NCBI RefSeq assembly: GCF_000372725.1
Contig: NW_005201732.1
Coordinates: 266,743-330,742 of the forward strand
From: Emiliania huxleyi CCMP1516
Taxonomy: Eukaryota > Haptophyta > Isochrysidales > Noelaerhabdaceae
Reading direction: 5' to 3'
Length of the DNA: 64,000 nt
Numbering within the stretch: the first letter of the stretch is position 1; every line of letters starts with the position of its first letter. This document shows positions 9,853 through 19,871 of the stretch, in pieces. Below the pieces are notes generated by a model. The model saw only the letters and a list, made by a program, of their open reading frames with translations, was not told the origin of the DNA and made no database searches. Position numbers and translations under genes: made by a program.

Positions 9853-11313
9853 TTGCACTTTCCTCTGGCTGACACCTATGTCGAGGGTGGCGCGTTGCTG
9901 GAGGAGCCGGGAGAGAAGGAGGATGATCCAAACGGCACACCCGATGCTGAGCCGGCCGAGCTGACCGCCATGGGCGCACAGGATGCTGCAGATGCCGAGG
10001 CCGTGCTGAACCAGCTGATGCGGACGGGGGCCAACGTGGCTCGTGGCGCCTCCAACCGGCGGCGAGGAGGGCAGCAGTAGCGCAGAGTTTTTTGAGGAGA
10101 TCCGTAAGCTGCTGGCAGATTTCAACGTCTCCATCCAGGAGGAGTCAAAATTAGATATTCTTACCTTCTTGCCCCCCTCTGAGACTGGAGACAGTCACCA
10201 CAGATACATACGTCTGTGGGAGTGCCCCCCGCCCCCGCTTGCCCTGCCTGCGCAGGATAGCGTGCCCCGATAGTGGCGACACATAGCGAGGGACACTGCG
10301 CAAGGAGGGGGTGCGTCGACTTCTTTTCTTTTTTTTTTGTCCTCTCGGGGGAATGTTCTCTCGGCGCCCATGGCCTTCTGAGGTTTCGTACTAATGACGT
10401 CCTTCTTGGCACTTCGGGCGTCGGTGTGTGCGTATCTGTGGTGTCTAATTCCCCCGGTATGCTATATAGGTTTCGAACGGCGACCTCCCTTTCACTCGCA
10501 CCGATTCCTTGCTGGATACCTTTCCGCAAGCGGAAGGTCGCCAGTTCGAAACCTGCTTGCCCCTTATATTTTTTTCACCTGAGCGGGCTCAATTTTGCTC
10601 TAGGTGCCTCCTACGATTCGATCCCGCGTTCTCAGGCAGTCGCCTGGTGCGTTGTTCGTTTTTGTCATGGGAGTGTTTTCTGCTTCGCGTCATCACTCGC
10701 TCCAGGAGGAGTCAAAGGATCGCAAGCTCCGCTTCCACGTCAAGCGGCTCATCAAGTCCCATCAGCAGCGAGGCGAGGATGTGGATGAGGAGCTCGACTT
10801 CTACATGGATGATGATGACGGTGACCACGCCCTTGCCGCCTGTCACACACACACATAAGACGTGCATTCTCATCTCTCCCTCTTCTCTTTCTCTCCGCAG
10901 TTGCGGTGCTCTTCACCATGGAGGACAGCTCCAAGGTCTTTGCCATTGGCAACATCGAGCAGGTGGCCGTCGCCGACGGCACGGTAGACGCGCGCCGCGC
11001 CACTGGCAGCTCGAGCGCAGAGTACCTGCGCCAGCTCTCGATGAGTCAGCGCAGCAACGGGGTCTTCATCAACGACCCCAAGGGCCTCTTTATCCTCCGG
11101 TGGTACCGTGAGGTGAAGGGTGACGGGACCCCCCCAGACGACCCGCGCTACCAGAACAGAGCGTGCAAGTACTACAAGCTGACGAGCGACAACGATGGGG
11201 AGGCCTTCCGCTGGACCAGCAACTACCAGATCATCAGCAAGGTGTACCTGAAGAAGCACTCCCCCCTGCCTCTCTGCTATTCTCTCAGTGCGGCAGACAA
11301 GAAGATGTGGTGA
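9853..11313 (+). pseudogene. Unrecognised gene carried by the transposon, broken by an insertion and a frame change
   Basis: Readable pieces are an acidic segment (EKEDDPNGTPDAEPAELTAM, then DAADAEAVLNQLMRTGANVA), SAEFFEEIRKLLADFNVSIQ-EESK, RKLRFHVKRLIKSHQQRGED, and a final exon. The final exon begins just before MEDSSKVFAIGNIEQVAVAD at about 10907 and ends at 11313. A PPDDPRYQNRACKYYKLTSD segment lies near its middle. The frame changes near 10043-10080. The EESK-DRK junction is split by the 567-bp insertion at 10150-10716. A pyrimidine-rich acceptor precedes the last exon. I recognise no family. It may be transposon cargo or a captured host gene. Confidence 0.5.
10150..10716. mobile_element. 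SINE-like insertion with tRNA-like boxes and 16-bp target duplication
   Basis: The word TCCAGGAGGAGTCAAA is present at 10134-10149 and again at 10701-10716, bounding 551 bp of unrelated sequence. Inside are several pol III B-box-like words: GGTTTCGAAC (about 10468), GGTCGCCAGTTCGAAACC (about 10537-10554) and, on the minus strand, GCGGGATCGAATCG (about 10616-10629). Some resemble the variable loop plus T-arm of tRNAs, but none folds as a complete tRNA. A 16-bp duplication fits target-primed retrotransposition. Confidence 0.6.
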
Positions 11314-11424
11314 CGTCCACCATGAAGAAGATGGTGGGACCGGAGGCAGAGTAGAGACTAGAGTATGTGCAGCAGAGTCCTGCTGGTCTCCTCTTGATAA
11401 TGTCATAAGTGTGGCTGGTGTGTG

Positions 11425-11733
11425 TCAGAGCCTGACAGCACCCCGACAGCACCACCTGACAGCACCTGACAGCAACAGCCCAACGTCTGACAGCAGCAGC
11501 AGCCTGACAGCTCTGACAGGTCCGACAGCGTCTGACAGCAACACCCGACAGCTCCGACAGCACCCGACAGCTACAGATCCCCTCTGATGTCAGACACGCA
11601 CCCGACAGCACCCGACAGCACTGACAGCACCCGACAGCTGGTCTGACAGAGGCACCTGACAATGCCTGACAGCTGCCCGACAGCCCGACAGATCACCTGA
11701 CAGCACCTGACAGCCTGACAGCCAGGGCTCAGG
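11425..11733 (+). repeat. CTGACAGC minisatellite, right array
   Basis: This is a longer array of CTGACAGCAC/CCGACAGCAC units with degenerate spacers. It lies between the cargo gene and the right terminal repeat of the transposon. Confidence 0.7.
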
Positions 11734-12430
11734 CAGTAGCGCTCGCAATCCTACATCTTGTAGGACTATGAGCGGCGGTGCTCACAATCGTACCAAAAAG
11801 ATCCAAGGACTGCTAGTTTGCTAGCAGGCGCACAGGGGGCGCTCCCAATCGCTCCAGCCGCGAACGCTTGTGAGTGAGCGCTCAGCGCGCCGGGGGGGTC
11901 TCCTCAATCCAAACAGTGATCGCACCGATTGCGAGGGGACCCGCGGTCGCAATCCTAGAAGTCATAGGATTGTGGGCGGTGTCGCTCGTAATCGGCGAAA
12001 GTTCTAGGATTGCGAGCGCTACTGCTCGCAATCAGAGGCATGTTCCTAGGATTGTGAGCCAAGCTGCTCGCAACCCTAGAGTTTGCTCGGATTGCGAGCG
12101 CGCTGGTAGTAGTCGTAAGCGTCACCAGTCACCTTGTGAGCGGAGCTGCTCTTAGTCCTAGAAGACGTGTAGGATTGCGAGCGTGGATGCTCACAATCGC
12201 ACAGAGATGCTACGATTGCGAGGAGTGCTGCTCACAATCCTTCGCGCTTCTAGGATTGAGAGCGAGGCTGCTCTCAATCCTAGCCTGGTAGAAAAGAAGG
12301 TTCGCCGCTACTGGAACTCGAGGCTATCTTCCGGGAGGCCGACGCCGTGCGCGACTCGGTGCTGCGCGGAGGGCGCGCGCCCGGCAGCAACACCGACCTC
12401 TTCGAGATTGTGCGCGAGGCGGTCAACCAG

Positions 12431-12502
12431 GTGAGCTGAGCGATGGTCAAGTCGGTGAGCTGAGCGATGGTCAAGTCGGTGAGCTGAGCGATGGTCAAGT
12501 TG
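12431..12502 (+). repeat. 24-bp tandem repeat, three copies
   Basis: GTGAGCTGAGCGATGGTCAA-GTCG is repeated three times head to tail, starting exactly at the splice donor of the split host exon. Each unit begins with a donor-like GTGAGC, giving three possible donors. The rest of 12503-13248 has no gene I can support; it includes a G-run near 12866. Confidence 0.8.
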
Positions 12503-13248
12503 GCGGAGCGAGGAGGCGTGATCGAGGCGTGCCGCCCCTCGACGTGATCGAGCTGCAGGCGGGAAGCTCGCTCGAATGCTCGCTCGCGACTCGCTCGCTG
12601 CTCGCGTGGGGCGTGGCTCTCGTGAGCATTCGTGCCGCGGCCATGTGTGGTATGGGAGGGGGTTGCGTGCACGGGACGGCGATGGAGGCGCCTGCAGCAT
12701 GACCGCGGGGCGCGCGTGGCACGCCCGCGCACAGCAACGGGAGGTACCTCGGTAGCCCACCGGTGGCGACGGCAGTGCGCCGTGGCGTAGTGGCGTCCGC
12801 AGCATGACAGCGGGGCGCTCATCGAGTGAGGCATATCGGGAGGAGGTCGTGGGGTGGGTGGGTGGGGGGGGGGGGGAGGCTGGGGCGTGACACGCGGCCT
12901 CGGGCGCGCTGCCGCCCTCAGCTCCGCTCCAATCAGAGGGAGTACGCACAAGGAATTCCTTAGAGAGATGTTAGAGGTGGGTTAAGGACTACCAGGTTAG
13001 AGACGTGGAGTGTGTGTGTGAGAGAGATTTTTATTAACCAACAAGAAATCACGACTCTTCTTGTGTGTGTGAGTTAGTATCTTCACAGATCACAGCTGTG
13101 TGAGCGCTGTAGGAGCGGTGCGACACCGATATCGTTCAAGGACAGTGCGGGTGTTAGTATCTTGCCCGCTGCGGTTAGTTCGGCCTCGTGGTGCTTCGGA
13201 CTCGTGGTCCTTTTCGGCCTCGTGGTCTTTCGGCCTCGTGGTGAGACG

Positions 13249-14001
13249 ATGCAGGCAGCAGCCCTTGCTGCGGCCACCGCTGTCGGTCTAAGCCTTGGTC
13301 TCTGGGCGCAGTGCCGCTGGCGGCGCGCGGCGCTGGCCATACGCAGCGCAGATGAAAACGACATGCTCACGTTCGTCATGCGCGCCCTCTGCGACTCGGG
13401 CTGCGACACCAAACGCTACGGCAACCACGTCCTTCTTTATCTCACCTCACACACCGACGACAACGTGTCGTCAGTCGCTGCAGGCGCTGCGATGGCCCGT
13501 GCTGCGCTGCCTCCGGGGATACAAACTTTGCTGCTCGGTCTGGAGAACGAGAAGCTCGAGCCGCCAACACCTTGCTACGGTGGTCCGCAGGTACTCGAGG
13601 AACTACTCGACCGCGCGGGGCTCTCGCACGAGCGACTGCCCTACGAGCTGCCATATGCGAACACTCTCACAGAGGCAGAGACCGTCATTCGCGAATGCCA
13701 ACGGCAAAATGCGATGGCGTTGGTCGTGGTGGCGCCTCCGTTCCACATGCCACGCGCCCTGCTCACGTTTCTGAGCGTTTGCGCTCGCGAAATGCCCGCG
13801 CTGCACGTGTACGCAGCAGCTGGCGGCACCGCTCCGGGGTGGTGGAACGCGGAGGTTGTGCACTCGCAGGGCGTTGTCCGTGGCGTCCGCACGGATCTCG
13901 TGCAAGGCGAGGTGGAGCGCATGCGCAGATACTGTGCAAAGGGCGACCTGCTGACGCCGCGTGAGGCGCTGCAGCTGCTCGCGAGGCGCGACGAGAGGTG
14001 A
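13249..14001 (+). CDS. YdcF/DUF218-like protein with N-terminal membrane anchor or signal
   Basis: This is a single exon of 250 residues. The first 20 residues are hydrophobic (MQAAALAAATAVGLSLGLWA), a signal or anchor. The body has the DUF218 layout: a first strand with LLLGLENEKL, CYGGPQVLEELLDRAGLSHE, then PYANTLTEAETVI, in which the T-x-A-E portion matches the NT..EA motif of YdcF/ElyC/SanA proteins. VVAPPFHMPRALLTFLSV follows as the hydrophobic strand plus arginine. Bacterial members act in envelope or cell-wall related processes, and some bind S-adenosylmethionine. The eukaryotic role is unknown. I chose the ATG at 13249 because it opens the hydrophobic leader. Confidence 0.65.
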   Translation: MQAAALAAATAVGLSLGLWAQCRWRRAALAIRSADENDMLTFVMRALCDSGCDTKRYGNHVLLYLTSHTDDNVSSVAAGAAMARAALPPGIQTLLLGLENEKLEPPTPCYGGPQVLEELLDRAGLSHERLPYELPYANTLTEAETVIRECQRQNAMALVVVAPPFHMPRALLTFLSVCAREMPALHVYAAAGGTAPGWWNAEVVHSQGVVRGVRTDLVQGEVERMRRYCAKGDLLTPREALQLLARRDER

Positions 14002-15159
14002 GCACTTCGTGTGAGCACTCGACTGTCCCTTTTTTTGGGACTTTTTAGCGGTATATCGTTCGTTTGTGCGCTCTGGCACGCTTAAATGATGACCCGGTCA
14101 TGCCACATGCGCTGAAGGTGAAGTGCCATCGAACACTTCGCGCGAAGCAGAGTACACACTACGCGCGGCAGCGGCGACGACGACGAGAATCATCCGTGTC
14201 CCATCTCTCTCTCTCATATCCGTCTCGGGACAGGCTAGAGGGAGCGGACCGTGAGTTGAGGAAATCGGAGGACGCGACCCACTTCGCCACAGACGGTCCC
14301 GCGCCTCGCCGCTATGACGGCGACACGGCCGCAGCTCGTGTGCGTGTCGCCGTCTTTGTCCGGAGTGAAAAGTCCAACGCGCTCGTCGGTGACGGTGTCC
14401 TCCAACCTGCGCCGCGCTCGGCGAACCTCGACAGCGCCTTCGATGGCATGCAGCTCTTGCGTCAGAAGCCTGGAGAGCAGCTCCTCGGCTGCTCACACGC
14501 TCTGCACAGTTGACACAGCCTACTGTGCGGCTACCACAGCTGTGAAAGCGATGGGCTCGCCCTCACTGGCCCTCAGTCACTTGTGCTGCGGCTTGTGTGA
14601 GCGACACTGCTCGGCGACTGCCGGCACACTGTGAGACCATGGGTGTGAGGTAAAACCACGCTACCAGCGCTTGGTCACATCGGCCCCGAGGTCAGATCCA
14701 TCTACTCTGTTGATGACAAGACTTGTCTACCGGCTGGAGCCGAGCAGGAGGGCCAGGCGCACAACCCCTGGTCAACTCACGGTCCACACCCCGTAGGGCC
14801 ACACGCCCGCGCCTCATCAATGGATCCATGATCCGCGGCAGAGCCTGAGCGCCGACGGCGCGTGTGCGACCTGCTCTCGCATCGATGGATGATGCGCCAG
14901 CGGCAATAGCAAGAGCGATCATGCCCCGGTCATGCATGCGACAACACCATACAAAGGACAAAGGTCAAAGGTCAAAGCAGGCGGGGGACTCTCCTACACT
15001 GCTCGCGCGTGAGACTCTTACGCCTGATCGGGGTTGGCCGCAAACAGAACAGGCAGCAGCGGGATGGCAAGCAGTGCAAGGGCAGCGACACCCGAGTGCA
15101 AGGGCGCAATTTAAAAAAGAAATAGTTCGCGCCTCTTCATTAGCATTGGATCGCGTGAG
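14002..15159. other. Intergenic region without recognised gene
   Basis: No ORF here shows family character. A short tandem word, AAAGGTC, is repeated at 14951-14980. The last part is the presumed promoter/5' leader of the VDE-family gene. Confidence 0.5.
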
Positions 15160-16560
15160 ATGCTCGTCGTCACATACTTGTCAGGTTTGTCCTTCTCGGT
15201 CGGCCCGGCCGCGCTGCCGCAGCCGGCTCCGCCCGGCTCGCCGGGCTGCTCCGCCTCGCACTCCGCCGCAGGGCGGCACGGCGCCGCGACGCTCGCTGCG
15301 CACTCCGAGGCGTCCTCTGCAGACGGCTGGCGCGGCGGCAGCGGACAGCGCTGGCTGCTGCAGCCTGCGCAGTCTGCCGCGCAGTCTGCCGCCGCGCTGC
15401 TCGCCAGCGCTGCGCTGCTCCTTGGCTCAGCCTCGCCCGGCTACGCCGAGAACGAGCTGGCCGACCTGGCGCAGGGGCAGTTCAAGTCGGAGCTGATTGA
15501 CCCGCAGTGCTTCGCCAAGTCGTGCAAGCTGCAGACAAAGGCGTGCGCGGAGAACGGCGACTGCATGAAGGGCCTCACCTGCGCCGCCAAGTGCATGGGC
15601 GACACGCAGTGCACCGTCGGCTGCTTTGCCAAGTTTGGCAACCCGGTGCTCGACGACGTGCTCTCGTGCACCATCGAGGACCAGAGCTGCCTGAAGATCG
15701 CCATCGTCGCGCCGGGGGCTGACGGTCCGCTGGACGCGCCGCTGCCGCCCAAGCCGCTCGTCGCGGTGACGCCGCAGCAGATGGCGGGCAAGTGGTACAA
15801 GGTGATGGGCTGGAACTCCAACTACGACTGCTACGACTGCCAGCGCAACTCCTTCCGGCCGGCCGCGCGGCAGCAGGCGATGGCCATCGCGGCGGACGGG
15901 TCGGCGGTCGACGTGGACGTCGAGTACTCGCTGCCGCGGCAGCGCGCGGGCATGCCGCAGGACTTCCACGCGCAGCTGCACGAGAAGCTCGTCTTCGACA
16001 CGACGCCCGGCTCGCACCGGACGGCGCACACCGAGGGCAAGATGTTTGGCCTCACCTTTTGGGAGAACTGGTACGTGATCGGCGCTAACGACCGCGGCGA
16101 GGACGCGTTCCGCATCGTCTACTACACGGGCAAGACGCTGCAGAACAAGTACGAGGGCGCCTTTGTGTACGCGCGCAAGCCCGACCTGCCCGCCTCCGCC
16201 ATGCCGCACATCTACTCGATCGCGCGCCAGGCCGGCCTCGAGCCGACCAGCTTCTGCGCCATCGACAACCGCTGCTACGCGGCGCCCGCCGCCACGGCGG
16301 GCGAGACGCCGCAGCCGCCGCCCTTCACCAACGTCGCGGCCGCCGACACGATCGAGCTGGACGAGGCTCCGCTGTCTGCGCCCGCCACGCCGCCGCCGCG
16401 GATGGGCGTGCTGCGCGACGCGCAGGAGTTCCTCGAGGACCCGCGGCCGTTCGGGCGGGCCATCTTCGAGAAGCAGAAGAAGATGTCCGAGATCCGAGAG
16501 TTCGATGCCGACGGAAGGTCGCTGCCCTCAGAAAACTTCCGCTCAAGCGGCAGTCGTTGA
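15160..16560 (+). CDS. Violaxanthin de-epoxidase family protein (VDE/VDR/VDL)
   Basis: This is an intronless ORF of 466 residues. The leader (residues 1 to about 90) ends in an alanine/leucine-rich stretch and a PGYAEN site, as expected for import across plastid and thylakoid membranes. The cysteine-rich domain then begins: PQCFAKSCKLQTKACAENGD, MKGLTCAAKCMGDTQCTVGC and VLDDVLSCTIEDQSCLK. The lipocalin domain follows, with AGKWYKVMGWNSNYDCYDCQ, aligned to GKWYITSGLNPTFDAFDCQ of plant VDE. FWENWYVIGAND and RIVYYTGKTLQNKYEGAFVY also fit the fold. VDE enzymes de-epoxidise xanthophylls in the lumen; VDL members make neoxanthin in some algae. The C-terminus lacks the long glutamate-rich tail of plant VDE, so a VDR/VDL role is as likely as a true VDE. 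Confidence 0.85.
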   Translation: MLVVTYLSGLSFSVGPAALPQPAPPGSPGCSASHSAAGRHGAATLAAHSEASSADGWRGGSGQRWLLQPAQSAAQSAAALLASAALLLGSASPGYAENELADLAQGQFKSELIDPQCFAKSCKLQTKACAENGDCMKGLTCAAKCMGDTQCTVGCFAKFGNPVLDDVLSCTIEDQSCLKIAIVAPGADGPLDAPLPPKPLVAVTPQQMAGKWYKVMGWNSNYDCYDCQRNSFRPAARQQAMAIAADGSAVDVDVEYSLPRQRAGMPQDFHAQLHEKLVFDTTPGSHRTAHTEGKMFGLTFWENWYVIGANDRGEDAFRIVYYTGKTLQNKYEGAFVYARKPDLPASAMPHIYSIARQAGLEPTSFCAIDNRCYAAPAATAGETPQPPPFTNVAAADTIELDEAPLSAPATPPPRMGVLRDAQEFLEDPRPFGRAIFEKQKKMSEIREFDADGRSLPSENFRSSGSR

Positions 16561-17027
16561 CCGCAGTACGCGAGTTCCGAGTACCGACAGTGGACAGAGA
16601 TGTGTGGCAAGTGGCATGCGTTGAGGTGGTGCGTATGTGCGAGTGATGGGGTGTTATCCGCGTAGCATGGCTGAGGCTTGGGGCCAGTCACCGCTGTTAT
16701 TCAGTAGAAAATACATCATTACACATGACATGCAAAACACTAACCGCAGACGCCAGACCTCTCGTCTCTCGAGAGAACACTTCACATCCCCGGGGGTAAG
16801 CGTAACACCTCCCCTGTGGCTGCTGGCTCCCCCTCCCCCTCCACCGCAAACCGGAATCCGCTCTCGCGGAGGTAAAACCCAGAGCTTTTCGCGCGCGCAC
16901 GGCTTCGGGCTGGGCATGCTGACCTGTTGCGGGGCCCTTGCGCGCTGGTCCGCTGCCGCGCCGTGGACCTGGCTCGGTTCCACGGTAGGAGAGATGCTCG
17001 GTCCTCGGTGGGGCGTGCTGACCGCTG
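16561..17027. other. Convergent intergenic region
   Basis: This lies between the 3' ends of the VDE-family gene and the SDS22 gene. I see no supported gene; it includes a pyrimidine-rich tract near 16820-16850. Confidence 0.5.
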
Positions 17028-18577
17028 TCAGCTCTGCGGGATCATGTCGGCGTCCAGCTGCTGTAGCCGCGGCGCCAGCCGCAGAAGCGCCTGCCTGTAG
17101 TCGGCGAGCTTGCTGACCGGGCAGCCCTCGAGGTAGATGGTCTTGAGGACGGGGAGGGTCGACAGCTGCGCCACGTCGGACAGCGTGGCGATCGGGTTTG
17201 TGTTGAGCCACAGCTCCTCGAGCGAGGCGAGCGAGGCGCACTGGCGAAGGGGCAGGGAGAAGCAGCGTCGTCAGGCAGGAGGGGCGGGAGGGGCTTGCGG
17301 TGACTTGTCGCGGCGGAGACAGCGTGCGGTGCCGAGAGCACGGCAAGGCTCTGGCGACCACCCGACACGCAAGCGTGGGAGTGGGTCTAGCGGTGGAAGC
17401 TTCTCGGAGTGACGCCTCGATGGCCGCCAGCCGGTTGGCGGAGAGGTCGAGAGTGTGCAGCCGCTCGAGCCGCACGAGCGTGCCTGGATGGCGCGGGCGG
17501 GGAAGCGTTGATGCAGAGGCGGCCGGCAGGGTGGGTGGGAGGTGCGTCTCTCGCCCATGCTGTCGATGCCGTTGTGGTCCGCGTAGACCTCGCGCAGGGT
17601 CTCTAGCCCCTCTATCCCTGCGGTCAGGCGAGGGCGGCGGCGGGCGGGGTGGCGGTTCAGGGCAAGGTTCGAGAGGCGGGCGGCGAGGCAGGCGGCGAGG
17701 CGGGCGGCGAGGCGGGCGGCGAGGCGGGCGGCGAGGCGGGCGGCGAGGCGGGCGGCGCCCTCAAGCGAGCGCAGCCTAAAGAAGCGGCCAAGCGACTCAA
17801 TGGCGGCGGGGTGTGACTGTCGAGTGTCCCTTGCGGGCAGCGGTGCCGGTTGGAGGCGACGCCGAGCACGCGCAGCGCAGGCAGGCCGGCGAGGCCGGCG
17901 AGGCTGTTGATCTTGTTCCGGCCGAGGTGCAGCTCCTCGAGTCGACGCAGGTGCTGCCGCGCAGCCGGGAGGACAAGGTCAGCCTCGGCGGCGGGCGGCG
18001 TGCGCGCGGGCGGCGCGCGGCGGCGCGGCGCGAGGGCTTGCGGCGCGACGGCGGTGGCGCGCGCCTTGAGGCAGGGCACCGTGCGGATCTGGTTCGATCC
18101 GAGCTCGAGGAGGCGGAGAGCAGGGAGGTTGGCGAGCCCGCCCAGCTCCGAGATTGAGTTGTTGGCGAGGAAGAGCTGCTGGAGCGAGGCGAGGCCGGCG
18201 CCCTCCAGGCCCTCGATCTTGCCGATCCGGTTGAATGACACATCAAGCATCGTCAGCGCCTCGAGCCCTTCCAGACCCTCTATCCGCTCGATCCGGTTCT
18301 CGTAGAGCTCGAGCTCTGCCAGCTGAGAGAGCGATCCCAGCCCGCGCATCTCGGCGATGCGGTTGGCGCGCAGGTTGAGCTTCCGCAGCGACGTCAGCCC
18401 GTCCAGCTTCTCGATCCTCTCGATCGCGTTGAACATGAGGCACAGCTCGCTCACACCGGGCTCCGCGACCCACTCGTCCTGAATCGAGGCGAAGCCCGAG
18501 CCCGACACGTCGATGACGACATCGGCAGCGGAGCTGGTCTCCGCAGGCGACGCTAGGCTGTTGTCTGCCGTCGCCAT
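17028..18577 (-). CDS. SDS22-like leucine-rich repeat protein (PP1 regulatory subunit 7)
   Basis: Exon 1 starts at 18577 and holds an acidic N-terminus. A run of SDS22-type 22-residue repeats follows, e.g. LCLMFNAIERIEKLDGLTSL, RKLNLRANRIAEMRGLGSLS and LDVSFNRIGKIEGLEG. Later exons continue the solenoid: LEELHLGRNKINSLAGLAGL, GIEGLETLREVYADHNGIDS and RLERLHTLDLSANRLAAIEA. The last exon has LEELWLNTNPIATLSD and then TIYLEGCPVSKLADYRQALL with RLAPRLQQLDADMI, the LRR-cap end. SDS22 binds and regulates protein phosphatase 1. Most introns use GC donors. One intron (about 17660-17760) is a GC-rich tandem array. Exact borders of two exons are uncertain. Confidence 0.85.
17660..17760. repeat. GGCGGGCGGCGA tandem array in an SDS22 intron
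   Basis: About eight near-perfect copies of a 12-bp unit (GAGGCGGGCGGC) lie inside the intron. The reading in any frame (PPAS repeats) is a repeat artefact rather than protein. Confidence 0.75.
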
Positions 18578-19136
18578 TCGAGGCTAACGGAGCAGCCACA
18601 CTCGTCGACGCTGGCGAAAAGAGAAACTTCGTGGCTCCACAGCGAGTGAGTATTGTGTGTGTGAATAGCTCCGCCGTTCATGGAGGCAACCGATGCGAGT
18701 CGACTGGTGTGTGTCGTCTTGGTTTCCTATCAAGAATACTCACTCACTCCGCCTCTGGACAGGGTGGCCCGCCCTAATGCCTAATTGACCCCTGTTAAGT
18801 GACTCGTTCGCTTTCCACCCAATGTGATTTTGTGTGAGCTCTGTGTCTTGCGTTGCCAACAACATACCTACACTCACTCACTCACGACAGCGAGTGTGGG
18901 GACTACATGATCCGGGGAAGAATTAGTGCGCCGACGCCCTCGCCCATCCGCGATGGAGGCAAAAACAAAAGGGCGCCGAGATCTGCCTCCATTGCCCAAA
19001 TCCCAAAACCGCCGTTCCCCCTCGGGCTCGGCGCTCGGGGAGGACGCGTCCAGGTCCACCCCTGAGCCCTGTGCTGACTGCTGTCGCCCATCTTCTCACT
19101 TCTGGTTCCACTCTTTTCCATACAAGGTAAAGAACA
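18578..19136. other. Intergenic region
   Basis: No supported gene. It contains short ACTC repeats (18871-18885) and a T/G-rich stretch near 18650-18850. Confidence 0.5.
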
Positions 19137-19787
19137 TCACAGCGGCGCGAAGCTGTCCGCCGCCGCCGTCAGGGCCTCCCCCGCTCCCCCGAGCCACTCC
19201 GTCTGCCGCGCGCCCGCAAAGAGGAGGAGCACGCCGCCGCCCGACCACGCCGCCCGCACAGCGGTGTGCCGCAACAGCTCGTTCGGCGCCTGCGCGGCGC
19301 TTCCGGGAATGCAAGCCAGCGGCGTCGCCATCTCGAATCGGAGGATCCCGCCCCGCAGGTCGACCGTCCCTGGCAGCACGGCGGACGGGCAGCCGCCACC
19401 GAGCGCCGACTGCTCGTCGCGCAGCGACGCAAGCGAATTAGCCGCTGCCGTCAGCGCCGCCGCCTCGTCGCCCTGCGGCGCAGCGACAGCGGATGCGTTT
19501 GCGCGCTGGACAGAGAGCGTAGTGGCGGCCCCAGTCTCGCGGATCGCGCCACGGAAGTCGCCAGCCGAGAGCAGTGTATTCGAGCCACCGACGCCGCCAC
19601 GAGAGAGACGGACGAATCCGGAAGGGATAGTGATCGAGAAGCGCTCGTCCACGACAACGCGCGAGCCGCCGGCCAAGGCGTCGGCGGCAAAGGCGCGGCG
19701 CGGGAGAGGGCTCGTGCCGAGAGGACACATGCCGGAAGCCACAGCAAGCAAGACGCCACCGCGGCGCGAAACCGTCACGGTGTTCAT
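19137..19787 (-). CDS. PsbP-like thylakoid lumen protein (putative)
   Basis: A single-exon protein of 216 residues. The N-terminus has SRRGGVLLAVASGMCPLG, a twin-arginine-like or Sec-like lumen leader, then RRAFAADALA as a possible cleavage zone. The mature part begins RVVVDERFSITIPSGFVRLS, the typical opening of PsbP-domain proteins. A segment with STLLSAGDFRG-type features (SNTLLSAGDFRGAIRETGAA) and TTLSVQRAN is also in the expected place. PsbP-like proteins assist photosystem II or other thylakoid complexes. The later domain is weakly conserved to my eye, so the assignment is moderate. Confidence 0.55.
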   Translation of the reverse strand: MNTVTVSRRGGVLLAVASGMCPLGTSPLPRRAFAADALAGGSRVVVDERFSITIPSGFVRLSRGGVGGSNTLLSAGDFRGAIRETGAATTLSVQRANASAVAAPQGDEAAALTAAANSLASLRDEQSALGGGCPSAVLPGTVDLRGGILRFEMATPLACIPGSAAQAPNELLRHTAVRAAWSGGGVLLLFAGARQTEWLGGAGEALTAAADSFAPL

Positions 19788-19871
19788 CGCGTAAGAGCAG
19801 CCTGCGGCGAGGTGGTCGTGATAACTCGAAACTTGTGGGACTGAGGACGCGGCGGAGCTCAGGAGGGATGC

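Larger units (their letters stand above)
8661..12306. mobile_element. DNA transposon with long, repetitive terminal inverted repeats
   Basis: The left end reads GGTGAACCTTCTTTTCTACC-AGGCTAGGATTG. The right end, reverse-complemented, reads GGCGAACCTTCTTTTCTACC-AGGCTAGGATTG. The inverted repeats extend several hundred base pairs inward (about 8663-9460 and 11740-12306) and are built from many CAATCCTAG / GATTGTGAGC units. A 7-bp target-site duplication, GCTACTG, flanks the element. Inside are two (CTGACAGC)n arrays and a broken cargo gene (9853-11313). No transposase motif was found, so it is probably non-autonomous. The superfamily cannot be assigned from a 7-bp duplication alone. Confidence 0.75.
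8597..12430 (+). pseudogene. Host exon split by a 3.6-kb transposon
   Basis: The sequence before the element encodes VPAPVHEAFARVPARAKYGLL. The sequence after it resumes in the same frame as LELEAIFREADAVRDSVLRG, through NTDLFEIVREAVNQ to a GTGAGC donor at 12431. The 7-bp word GCTACTG is present on both sides (8654-8660 and 12307-12313), so the exon was contiguous before insertion. I do not recognise the gene and found no further exons within about 1 kb. The residual piece is probably non-functional unless the element is spliced out. A 24-bp tandem repeat fills the start of the following intron. Confidence 0.65.

Noticed and set aside
10460-10560. Functional tRNA genes
   Set aside because: T-arm-like words are present, but acceptor and anticodon stems do not pair into a cloverleaf in either orientation.
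9470-11733. CTGACAGC arrays as a CRISPR-like repeat
   Set aside because: Units are 8-10 bp, irregular and without unique spacers of constant length, and the DNA is eukaryotic. It is a minisatellite inside a transposon.
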